A stretch of DNA of 13,310 nucleotides from Clostridiales bacterium (GTDB taxonomy: Bacteria > Bacillota > Clostridia > Lachnospirales > WQUN01): positions 1 through 13,310 of the forward strand of contig JAISWA010000163.1 of NCBI GenBank assembly GCA_031271275.1, in the 5' to 3' direction. Both the position numbers and the translations under genes were made by a program. The notes beneath the pieces were generated by a model, which worked only from the letters and a program-made list of their open reading frames with translations, made no database searches and was not told the DNA's origin. Shown here one piece after another: positions 1 through 6,768 of the stretch. Within the stretch, counting starts at the first letter, position 1, and each line of letters opens with the position of its first letter.

Positions 1-1614
1 GACAATGCCGCGTTTATTTCGCAAGGCGAATCGTTCAGTTTTATTGACGGCAACGGCGGGCTTTGGCTCGAACTGGATTCCGCCCTCACTCACGTTGCCG
101 ACAATGTGGTGGACGCAGCTTCCAACCTTATGTTGAAAAAAGACGGAACGGTATGGATTTACAGCGACAGGACAAACAGCGTAAGCGTTTACGACAGGAT
201 AGACAACGTGGTTTCAATCGCGGCTTCGGACGACTTGTTTGCCGCGGTAAAAGCGAACGGTTCCCTTTATACGTTCATGGATGACGCTGATAGCTATCCG
301 GAATTTATTGCCGACAACGTAAAGACCGTTTACAGTTCGTATAATTACCCGGACGCTCATGTAAGATTTAACTATATGGCGTTTATAAAAAACGACGGCT
401 CGCTTTGGATGTGGGGGCGTAACGACTGGGATAAAATAAACGCCGAACCCTACCATTTCGAAACGCCTGTAAAAGTAATGGACAATGTTGTTTCGGCATC
501 GTTGGGCGGAAATACTTCCACAGCGCTTACGGCAGACGGCACGGTTTGGGAATGGGGCGAGTACACGCAATCATCCGCACCCAAAATAGTTATGGACGGC
601 ATTAAACTCCCCGGCGACATAACACCCATAACCCCGATTGCGCCGGAACAGCCCGCTACACCCGCGCAACCTACCGCGCCGCCGGCTGCTCCTATTCAAC
701 CTGCAACCCCCGGTATTACGGTAAGCCCCACGGCTTCGGAAGTTTTCGTAAACGGGGTGAGCAAAAGTTTTGAGGCGTACAACATAGAGGGCAGCAATTA
801 TTTCAAGCTGCGCGACCTCGCCTTTGTGGTAAGCGGCACGGCGAAGCAATTCAACGTGGGCTACGACGGCGCGACGCAGGCGATAACCATTACCACGGGG
901 CAGCCGTATGTCCCCGCCGGCGGCGAAATGACGATGGGCGACGGCAGCGCCAAAACCGCCGAGCCTACCGCGTCAAGAATTTACCTTGACGGCGCGGAGT
1001 TGAACCCCACCGTGTACAACATCGGCGGCAACAACTTCTTTAATTTGGTTGACATGGTAAGCGCGCTGAACATCGGCGTTACCTATAACGAAACCACCGG
1101 AGCCATCGGCATTGACACCAACGCCAACTTCATGGGCGTGGTTACGGTATCGGGCGAACAGCCCATTGTGCCGCCGCCCGTTAATTATGCCGATACTCCG
1201 ACGCCTGAGCCGACACTCCCACCGCCGGTTGAAATGCCTGTACCAACGCCGGCGCCGGTACCCGCAACGCCAAATGTAAATAATGAAGAAAATTATGTCC
1301 GCTCGGAATTTTCCGTAGACCTTGACGAAAACAATAACCCGGTGGAGATATATGGCGTCGAAATCTTTTTTAAAGGGGTAAAACCAGACATACAACAATC
1401 GGATATAACAGACATTACTTTGACTTTGAACGGGAAAGCTGTAGCCATCGATGGTTTCGATGTTACAAAGATGTTTGTAGAGGATGAAGAAACAGGAGCG
1501 ACACATACGAGCTATTTTTTGATGATATATCCTTGGTTCGCGGACAGCGGCACCTATTCGTTTAGCTGCAAGATTTTGGGTGTTGAGTGTAGCACCGGAG
1601 CGTTCAATTTGTAG
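1..1614 (+). CDS. RCC1-like repeat / stalk-domain surface protein, 5'-truncated by window edge
   Basis: The reading frame is open from base 1 to the TAG at 1612-1614, so 537 residues are visible and the start and any signal peptide lie upstream. Residues 1-200 (window numbering) hold about five RCC1-like repeats ending in a Gly-x-Leu/Val-Trp/Tyr motif, with the aromatic residue at 22, 52, 90, 136 and 183. A Pro/Ala/Thr-rich linker follows (about 206-238). Two halves of a copper-amine-oxidase N-terminal-like 'stalk' domain come next (about 239-300, with VFVNG and FKLRDLA, and 324-375, with RIYLDG and NLVDM). A second Pro/Thr linker covers about 387-430. The last ~107 residues form an unrecognised, probably beta-rich domain. 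In related proteins of Clostridia and Paenibacillus such domains are exported and sit at the cell surface; ligand and function are unknown, and the 'copper amine oxidase' label implies no enzyme. The GTG at 106 is not the start because the frame continues upstream of it. Confidence 0.8.
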   Translation, partial: DNAAFISQGESFSFIDGNGGLWLELDSALTHVADNVVDAASNLMLKKDGTVWIYSDRTNSVSVYDRIDNVVSIAASDDLFAAVKANGSLYTFMDDADSYPEFIADNVKTVYSSYNYPDAHVRFNYMAFIKNDGSLWMWGRNDWDKINAEPYHFETPVKVMDNVVSASLGGNTSTALTADGTVWEWGEYTQSSAPKIVMDGIKLPGDITPITPIAPEQPATPAQPTAPPAAPIQPATPGITVSPTASEVFVNGVSKSFEAYNIEGSNYFKLRDLAFVVSGTAKQFNVGYDGATQAITITTGQPYVPAGGEMTMGDGSAKTAEPTASRIYLDGAELNPTVYNIGGNNFFNLVDMVSALNIGVTYNETTGAIGIDTNANFMGVVTVSGEQPIVPPPVNYADTPTPEPTLPPPVEMPVPTPAPVPATPNVNNEENYVRSEFSVDLDENNNPVEIYGVEIFFKGVKPDIQQSDITDITLTLNGKAVAIDGFDVTKMFVEDEETGATHTSYFLMIYPWFADSGTYSFSCKILGVECSTGAFNL

Positions 1615-1662
1615 AAAGGTCATTCATTGGCAGTACAGCAAAAGCTCGTCATAGTGAACACG

Positions 1663-1703
1663 GTTTGCCGGACGCGCCCTCATCACGGCGCGTCTTGGCA
1701 AAC
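1663..1703. repeat. Long GC-rich inverted repeat / hairpin
   Basis: GTTTGCC at 1663-1669 pairs with GGCAAAC at 1697-1703, and GACGCGCC at 1671-1678 pairs with GGCGCGTC at 1687-1694. Between them is one possible G-T wobble with a single-base bulge, and the loop is 8 nt (1679-1686). It starts 48 nt after the stop of the surface-protein gene. The stem strength suits a transcript 3' end, but no T-run follows on either strand, so a canonical intrinsic terminator cannot be called. It could instead be a 3'-end stabilising or processing hairpin, or a repeat element. Confidence 0.6.
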
Positions 1704-1772
1704 GGCAGGCAGGTCGGGCGCGTAAAACCTATCGGCAAGTAGGCAATTGGCTCAGCGTTTCTTTATGAATAC

Positions 1773-1786
1773 AGGGATATATCCCT
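1773..1786. repeat. Perfect 14-bp palindrome AGGGATATATCCCT
   Basis: The sequence equals its own reverse complement across 14 bases. It has no loop, so it is more like a DNA-binding site than an RNA hairpin. No promoter or gene start is next to it, and no function can be assigned. Confidence 0.4.
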
Positions 1787-1902
1787 TATCAGCGCCTTGA
1801 TTGTTGAATTATCTTACATATATAATTATTTACGCCAGTTTATTGCTGCCCCAATAACCTTGCTTTAATAAAATTCCGAGGCGTATCGAAAAATGCTGTG
1901 TA

Positions 1903-3168
1903 TTATAAAAACCGCACGAACACCTGATTCGCCAAGTCCATGCCCAGTTCCGTCAGCCGTATATTTCCGCCGCTTTCACAGAGCAGCCCCTGCGAAACCA
2001 ATTTGCGGATTTCCGCGCCGTACACATCCTCAAGCGGCACGTTAAACACACGCTCAAACCCCCGGCGGGAAACGCCTTCCATTAACCGCAGCCCAAGAAA
2101 CAGGGTCTCCGCCATCGCGTCCTTTTCAGACAGCGTTTCATAATCCTCCCGCTTAAACTTTTCCGGCGTAAATTCTTCCTTGGCAACTTCTTCATTAACC
2201 CCTTTGCCCGTGCGGCTTTCCTCATGGCTCAGATTATTTCCGATATATTTACTCAAATCATGGGTGTTCCTCCACCGCGCCTTGCCGTCGAAGGAATGCG
2301 CCCCAAGCCCGAACCCGAAATACGGCGTCCGCTTCCAGTACCGCGTGTTGTGCCGGCTCTCATAACCGCGCCGCGCGTAATTGGAAATTTCATAATGCGC
2401 GTAACCCGCGGCGGATAAAACCTCCTTGCACAGCGCATACATTTCCCGGTCCGCCTCGTCGCCGGGCAGCGTCAGTTCCCCGCGCTCCACCCGGCCGTAC
2501 AGCGGCGTGCCTTCCTCCAACGTCAAGCTGTAGGCGGAAATATGTTCCGGCGAGCGTTTGACGACCGCGTTAAGGGTTTCCAACCAGTCGGCTTTCGTCT
2601 GGTACGCGCCTGCGGACGCGCCGCCGTCAAAACCCGCGCCCGGCAGCGCGAACATAATGTCCACGTTTATATTGCCAAACCCGGCGGAACGCGCCGCCTC
2701 ATAGACATTAAAAAAATCTTCCGCCGTATGGGCGCGGCGCAGTATTTTAAGGAAGGAATTCTGCGCCGCCTGCAAACCCACGCTCAGCCGGTTGGCGCCG
2801 CTGTCTTTAAGCCGCCGCAGATAAGCGCCGTCAACGGTGCCCGGGTTGCACTCCACCGTAAACTCAGCGCCTTCCGTTAAATTGAATTGATGGATTTCGC
2901 CGGTTATTTCCAATAAAAAAGGGGCGGGCAGCGCCGTCGGCGTGCCTCCCCCTATATAAACCGTATCTATTGCAACGCCGCGCAGGAAACTTTCCCGCGC
3001 GGTTTTCAGCTCCCTGCACAGGGCGGCGGCGTAACGCTCCTGCGCGTCAGCCGCCGTGTCTTTCCCGAACGAAAGGAAGTCGCAGTACGCGCATTTGGAA
3101 ACGCAAAAGGGAATGTGCGCGTAAATCCCGGCGGGTATTGCCCAAGGCTTCGCCCCGTTCGCCGCCAC
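1903..3168 (-). CDS. hemW: HemW-type heme chaperone (radical SAM, coproporphyrinogen III oxidase-like)
   Basis: The protein has 421 residues. The radical SAM 4Fe-4S cluster motif CxxxCxxC is at C22, C26 and C29, followed by the GGGTP motif at 73-77. HNTRYW at 273-278 matches the HNxxYW heme-binding motif that separates HemW from the true oxygen-independent coproporphyrinogen oxidase HemN. HemW proteins bind heme and are thought to deliver it to respiratory proteins. The start is GTG at 3168, 2 nt after the lepA stop; a purine-rich AGAGG inside the end of lepA serves as ribosome binding site, so the genes are cotranscribed and probably translationally coupled. The protein is about 40 residues longer than the usual ~380. 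Besides a short N-terminal extension, extra segments appear near 179-193 and 311-342, the second highly charged. No frameshift or missing motif is seen. Confidence 0.93.
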   Translation of the reverse strand: MAANGAKPWAIPAGIYAHIPFCVSKCAYCDFLSFGKDTAADAQERYAAALCRELKTARESFLRGVAIDTVYIGGGTPTALPAPFLLEITGEIHQFNLTEGAEFTVECNPGTVDGAYLRRLKDSGANRLSVGLQAAQNSFLKILRRAHTAEDFFNVYEAARSAGFGNINVDIMFALPGAGFDGGASAGAYQTKADWLETLNAVVKRSPEHISAYSLTLEEGTPLYGRVERGELTLPGDEADREMYALCKEVLSAAGYAHYEISNYARRGYESRHNTRYWKRTPYFGFGLGAHSFDGKARWRNTHDLSKYIGNNLSHEESRTGKGVNEEVAKEEFTPEKFKREDYETLSEKDAMAETLFLGLRLMEGVSRRGFERVFNVPLEDVYGAEIRKLVSQGLLCESGGNIRLTELGMDLANQVFVRFL

Positions 3169-3170
3169 GC

Positions 3171-4997
3171 TTATTCCTCTCCCAGTTTCAGCACGTTCAT
3201 AAACGCCTGTTGGGGCACTTCCACCACGCCTATCTGCCTCATGCGCTTCTTGCCCTCTTTTTGTTTCTCAAGCAGCTTTTTCTTCCGCGTGATGTCGCCG
3301 CCGTAACATTTCGCGAGCACGTCTTTGCGCAGCGCGCCCAACGTCTCCCGGGCGATTACCTTGCTTCCGATCACCGCCTGTATGGGTATTTCGAACTGGT
3401 GGCGGGGGATTTCCTTTTTCAGCTTTTCCGCGATTTTCCGCCCGCGCTCCTGGGCGGTTCCGCTGAACACGATAAACGACAAGGCGTCCACCGGCTCGTG
3501 GTGCACCAGTATGTCGAGCTTGACCAAATCGGACGCCTGATAGCCGATCAAATCATAATCAAGCGAGGCGTACCCCCTGCTCCGGGATTTCAGCGTGTCG
3601 AAGAAATCGTAAATAATTTCGTTAAGCGGGATTTCGTAACGCAGTATCGCCCGGGCGGATTCCAAATATTCCATCCCCAGGTACACGCCCCGGCGCTCCT
3701 GGCAGAGTTCCATTACCGTGCCGATATATTCCGTGGGCAGGATGATTTCCGCCTTTACGATCGGTTCCTCCATGTGCTCAATGCGCGTGACTTCGGGCAG
3801 GTCGGTGGGGTTGGAAAGGTCTATCATGCTTCCGTCGGTCAGGAAAACTTTATAAATGACGCTTGGCGCGGTGGTAATCAAATCCAGATTATACTCGCGC
3901 TCAAGCCGCTCCTCGATAATTTCCAAATGCAGCAGCCCGAGGAAGCCGCAGCGGAAGCCGTAGCCGAGGGCGGTAGAAGTCTCCGGCTCAAATTGCAGGG
4001 ACGCGTCGTTAAGCTGCAATTTTTCCAACGCGTCCCGCAAATCGTTGTACTTCGCGCCGTCGGCGGGGAACACGCCGCAGTAAACCATCGGGTTGATTTT
4101 TTTATAGCCGGGGAACGGGTTCGCGGTCTTCCGCTCAAACTCGGTGACGGTGTCGCCGATGCGCGTGTCGCGCACGTTCTTAATGCTCGCGGTGATATAG
4201 CCCACGTCGCCCGCGGAAAGTTCCTCGCAGGGGATAAACTTCCCCGGCCCGAAGAAGCCCGCCTCCACCACGTCGAACTGCTTTTCCGTCGCCATAAAGA
4301 AGGCGTTGGTGCCCCGGCGGATTTTACCGTCTATGACCCGGATAAAAACGATGACGCCCTTATACGCGTCGTAGACGGAATCGAAGATGAGCGCTTTAAG
4401 CGGCGCGTCCGCGTCCCCCGCCGGCGCGGGGATTCCCTCTATCACGCGCTTGAAAACATCCCCGATGTTGATATCGTTCTTCGCGGAAATCAGCGGCGCG
4501 TTTTCGGTGTCGAGCCCGATGATATCCTCGATTTCCTTTTTCGCGTTGTCGGGGTTCGCCGCGATTAAATCTATTTTATTGATGACCGGAAAGACTTCCA
4601 AATTATTGTCAAGCGCGAGGTAAACGTTCGCCAGCGTCTGCGCCTCCACGCCCTGCGCCGCGTCCACCACCAGCACCGCGCCTTCGCACGCCGCAAGCGA
4701 GCGCGAAACTTCATACGTAAAGTCCACATGCCCGGGCGTATCGATTAAGTTTAACGTATATTCTTTGCCGCTTTCCCCGTCGCGGTGTATGAGCCGCACC
4801 GCCTGCGCCGTGATGGTAATGCCGCGCTCGCGCTCACGCTCCCGGTTGTCCAGGACCTGCTCCTGCATTTCCCTGCTGGTCAGCACGCCGGATTTTTCGA
4901 TGAGCCTGTCCGCCAAGGTGGACTTGCCGTGGTCAATGTGCGCGATAATACAAAAATTCCGGATGCGCGACATGCGTTCCTGGTCTTGCGTGTTCAT
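3171..4997 (-). CDS. lepA: Elongation factor 4 (LepA), ribosome-associated translational GTPase
   Basis: The protein has 608 residues, normal for LepA/EF4 (about 600). The G domain is complete: G1 AHIDHGKST (19-27), G2 GITIT, G3 DTPGH, G4 NKID and G5 SAKN. EF-G-like beta-barrel and alpha/beta domains follow. The C terminus carries the LepA-specific tail, with MRQIG, VEVPQ and AFMNVLKL. LepA binds ribosomes and affects elongation or initiation fidelity and assembly, mainly under ionic or temperature stress; its exact role is debated. The ATG at 4997 is preceded by a perfect AAGGAGG at 5008-5014 with a 10-nt spacer. It is the first gene of a lepA-hemW unit, with a good sigma-A-type promoter at 5028-5056. 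The pair is very common in bacteria, so the assignment is secure. Confidence 0.97.
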   Translation of the reverse strand: MNTQDQERMSRIRNFCIIAHIDHGKSTLADRLIEKSGVLTSREMQEQVLDNRERERERGITITAQAVRLIHRDGESGKEYTLNLIDTPGHVDFTYEVSRSLAACEGAVLVVDAAQGVEAQTLANVYLALDNNLEVFPVINKIDLIAANPDNAKKEIEDIIGLDTENAPLISAKNDINIGDVFKRVIEGIPAPAGDADAPLKALIFDSVYDAYKGVIVFIRVIDGKIRRGTNAFFMATEKQFDVVEAGFFGPGKFIPCEELSAGDVGYITASIKNVRDTRIGDTVTEFERKTANPFPGYKKINPMVYCGVFPADGAKYNDLRDALEKLQLNDASLQFEPETSTALGYGFRCGFLGLLHLEIIEERLEREYNLDLITTAPSVIYKVFLTDGSMIDLSNPTDLPEVTRIEHMEEPIVKAEIILPTEYIGTVMELCQERRGVYLGMEYLESARAILRYEIPLNEIIYDFFDTLKSRSRGYASLDYDLIGYQASDLVKLDILVHHEPVDALSFIVFSGTAQERGRKIAEKLKKEIPRHQFEIPIQAVIGSKVIARETLGALRKDVLAKCYGGDITRKKKLLEKQKEGKKRMRQIGVVEVPQQAFMNVLKLGEE

Positions 4998-5007
4998 AAA
5001 TAAGTTT

Positions 5008-5014
5008 CCTCCTT
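5008..5014 (-). promoter_or_regulatory. Ribosome binding site of lepA
   Basis: AAGGAGG on the minus strand, 10 nt before the lepA ATG. It is a full match to the anti-Shine-Dalgarno core and fixes the start at 4997 rather than at the internal Met 9. Confidence 0.85.
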
Positions 5015-5027
5015 AAAATAGCGCCCT

Positions 5028-5056
5028 ATTCTACTACAGCGCAGGGCGGTTGTCAG
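5028..5056 (-). promoter_or_regulatory. Sigma-A-type promoter for lepA-hemW
   Basis: On the minus strand CTGACA (5056-5051) and TAGAAT (5033-5028) are separated by exactly 17 nt. Each hexamer has one mismatch to TTGACA and TATAAT. Transcription would start near 5021, giving a leader of about 24 nt that contains the lepA ribosome binding site. An inverted repeat, CGCCCT at 5022-5027 and AGGGCG at 5043-5048, spans the -10 element and spacer and could be an operator, though its arms are only 6 bp. Confidence 0.65.
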
Positions 5057-5088
5057 TACGCGGCGGCGTGGCGCGAATTCCCCCAAAA

Positions 5089-5097
5089 TGTTATACT
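5089..5097 (+). promoter_or_regulatory. Extended -10 promoter for the membrane protein/DUF4129/DUF4350/MoxR operon
   Basis: TGT-TATACT forms an extended -10 element with one mismatch in the hexamer. No good -35 hexamer is found 16-18 nt upstream, which is typical of extended -10 promoters. The predicted start near 5104 gives a leader of about 27 nt that contains the AGGTGA ribosome binding site at 5120-5125. It lies back to back with the lepA promoter. Confidence 0.5.
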
Positions 5098-5119
5098 GTC
5101 AAAAAATAATCCGGCTCTC

Positions 5120-5125
5120 AGGTGA
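5120..5125 (+). promoter_or_regulatory. Ribosome binding site that decides the start of the membrane-protein gene
   Basis: AGGTGA matches the 3' half of the AAGGAGGTGA consensus and sits 5 nt before the ATG at 5131. The alternative GTG at 5122 lies inside this site, so the ATG is preferred. Confidence 0.65.
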
Positions 5126-5130
5126 TCTTC

Positions 5131-6129
5131 ATGCCCTTCAAAAGTTTCAGCCCCATGAACGCGGCGGAATTGATGGACGCGGTCTTTGACGTCTATAAAA
5201 AATCTTTCGTTAAAAATCTCGTTTATTCTTTGATTCTCCTCGGTTTATACATAGCGATGATGTTCGTCGGTATTATCGCGGCGGTCATTGTCACCGTTAC
5301 CGCGATTGTGCCGATGGTCAACGAGTCCGCCTACGCGACCCCGTCGGAGGTCATTTCCGTCGTATTAATCATTGCCGTTCCGGTGCTTTTATTTGTGCTT
5401 GTATGGGTCGCGCTCGACAGCGCGGGCAGGTGCGTCATTTCCCGCAACGCTTTTTACGGCACGGGGAAGCTTACCGCCCGGGGGATGTTGCGGACGGTGC
5501 TGCGCGTCGCCGGAACGATTGTGATACAGTTGGTTTGCTCGATTCCTTTATTTACGGGCGTGGGGGCAATCATTTATCTTTTCATGGATTCCGCCTTTCA
5601 AAGGATGGACACGGTTTCTTTCCTGACCGCTTTCGCCTCGTCCAATACGTTTATCGTGATTTCAATCTTAACCGCGCTGGCGTATGTGGTATATTCCAAT
5701 GTTTTTTCCCTATCGGTTCCGGTTTCGGTTTTCGAGCGGCGGACATTCCACCGGGCGTTGGCGCGTTCATGGCGGCTGCTCAAGGGGGATTTCTGGAAAA
5801 TTCTCGGGCTGCGCCTGCTTTGGAGCGTCACCGTATATTTATTTTCCTACAGCGCGCAGGGGCTTGCCGTTACGGTGACGGGGCTGATTGATACCGCGGG
5901 GACCGGCATTGCGGAAATCGCGCCGTTTGCAGGCGCAACCGGCATGTCGGCGGTTATGGCGGTTTCGTTAATCATGTCGCTGCTCACATGGCCCTTGGAA
6001 GGCATTTTTACCTCGCTGCTGTACTTCAACCAACGCATTAAAAAGGAAGGGCTTGATATGGAAATCGCCGTCGAGCAGTTGAGCGAAACCCCGGCGGAGC
6101 CTTCCGCCACGGCGGCGCGGCCGCAATGA
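5131..6129 (+). CDS. Polytopic membrane protein of the GPDPase membrane-domain-like type
   Basis: The protein has 332 residues from the ATG at 5131 (335 if the GTG at 5122 were used). It is strongly hydrophobic, with about six predicted membrane segments near residues 30-62, 74-96, 120-150, 172-200, 222-250 and 270-298. The N-terminal stretch (ELMDAVFDVYKKSF) and the ending LLYFNQRIKKEGLDMEI resemble the YyDxRxRxEGxD signature of membrane proteins annotated as 'glycerophosphoryl diester phosphodiesterase membrane domain-like'. No phosphodiesterase catalytic domain is present and no enzyme activity is implied. It opens an operon: its TGA overlaps the ATG of the DUF4129 gene by 4 nt (ATGA). Proteins of this kind are often encoded beside DUF4129, DUF4350 and MoxR genes, so it probably forms the integral-membrane part of that system. 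The biochemical role is unknown. Confidence 0.8.
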   Translation: MPFKSFSPMNAAELMDAVFDVYKKSFVKNLVYSLILLGLYIAMMFVGIIAAVIVTVTAIVPMVNESAYATPSEVISVVLIIAVPVLLFVLVWVALDSAGRCVISRNAFYGTGKLTARGMLRTVLRVAGTIVIQLVCSIPLFTGVGAIIYLFMDSAFQRMDTVSFLTAFASSNTFIVISILTALAYVVYSNVFSLSVPVSVFERRTFHRALARSWRLLKGDFWKILGLRLLWSVTVYLFSYSAQGLAVTVTGLIDTAGTGIAEIAPFAGATGMSAVMAVSLIMSLLTWPLEGIFTSLLYFNQRIKKEGLDMEIAVEQLSETPAEPSATAARPQ

Positions 6130-6767
6130 CTCCTTTTGACGGCACGCTGCGGGAAGTGTTAAACGGGCGAAAGTACGACCGGCTGACCGGGCGCGCGGTG
6201 GACTTCGGGGAGATGGTCTTCGATTTCTTCCGGCGTGTTATCGCGTTCATCCTTGACTTGTTTAACATCCGCTTGCCGGACGGAAGCGGCTATAATACCA
6301 ACCTGTACGCGGTTATTTTCACGGCGGCGGGAATCATTATTTTACTTGCCGCCGCGGGGGTCATCCTGCGCAAAATGATGAAGCGGCGGCGGGGGAACGG
6401 CGGCGGCGGTCTTTCCGATATTTTTGAGGAACTCGCGCGGAAAAATTATACCTTGGACGAGCTGCTTAAACTCAGCGACGCCCGTTCGGCGGAAGGGCAT
6501 ATGCGCGAAGCGGTTCGCTTCCGTTTTATCGCGGAGTTGGTAGCGCTCAGGGACAAAAAGATACTGCGCCTTAACCAGTCCAAGACCAATGCCCAGTTGT
6601 TATATGAACTTACGCGCAACGCGCCCGGTTTGGCGGACAGTTTTGCAAAAACGGTGGACTTCTACCACGCGGCGTGGTTTGGCGGCAAACCCGTGACAGC
6701 GGAAAAATACGCCGGGTATTCCGCGTTAATAAAGAAGATTCTTTTTACGGATGGTTTTGGAGCATAG
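6126..6767 (+). CDS. DUF4129 domain-containing membrane protein
   Basis: The protein has 213 residues. A short N-terminal region (1-55) has an amphipathic or hydrophobic patch around 30-46, followed by one clear transmembrane helix (about 59-82) and a basic stop-transfer cluster, KMMKRRR. The C-terminal soluble part (about 95-205) has the features of DUF4129: a helix with HMREAVRFRFIAELVALRD, then the LRLNQSKTNAQLLYEL stretch and a final FYHAAWFGG segment. DUF4129 domains usually occur at the C terminus of membrane proteins, often with transglutaminase-like domains and MoxR/DUF58 neighbours; this is the short stand-alone form without the transglutaminase part. The ATG overlaps the preceding stop codon (ATGA), so translation is probably coupled, and the next start is 1 nt after its stop. 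Molecular function is unknown. Confidence 0.8.
   Translation: MTPFDGTLREVLNGRKYDRLTGRAVDFGEMVFDFFRRVIAFILDLFNIRLPDGSGYNTNLYAVIFTAAGIIILLAAAGVILRKMMKRRRGNGGGGLSDIFEELARKNYTLDELLKLSDARSAEGHMREAVRFRFIAELVALRDKKILRLNQSKTNAQLLYELTRNAPGLADSFAKTVDFYHAAWFGGKPVTAEKYAGYSALIKKILFTDGFGA
6759..6762 (+). promoter_or_regulatory. Ribosome binding site that decides the start of the DUF4350 gene
   Basis: GGAG lies 6 nt before the ATG at 6769, while the upstream in-frame ATG at 6751 has no recognisable site. The site lies within the last codons of the DUF4129 gene. Confidence 0.6.
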
Positions 6768-6768
6768 A

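Larger units (their letters stand above)
1615..1902. other. Convergent intergenic region without a recognisable gene
   Basis: This lies between the 3' end of the plus-strand surface-protein gene and the 3' end of hemW on the minus strand. It holds a long GC-rich hairpin (1663-1703), a perfect 14-bp palindrome (1773-1786) and an AT-rich stretch (about 1795-1880). The AT-rich part contains two weak inverted repeats, AATTAT/ATAATT at 1807-1827 and TTATTG/CAATAA at 1840-1857. No hairpin followed by a clear T-run was found for either strand, so the terminators of the two converging genes are not obvious. No convincing ORF is present. Confidence 0.6.

Noticed and set aside
106..108. GTG as the start codon of the surface-protein gene
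   Set aside because: The same frame is open and codes for a further RCC1-like repeat back to base 1, so the true start lies outside the window.
2970..4568. Plus-strand open frame of 532 codons opposite lepA and hemW
   Set aside because: It lies antisense to two well-conserved genes, its translation resembles no protein family and is rich in Arg, His and Val as expected for antisense frames of a GC-rich-codon gene, and it has no convincing ribosome binding site.
5097..5102. Minus-strand TTGACA as -35 of the lepA promoter
   Set aside because: Seventeen nt downstream there is only AATTCG (5074-5079), which is not a -10 element, and the promoter at 5028-5056 is better placed and better matched.
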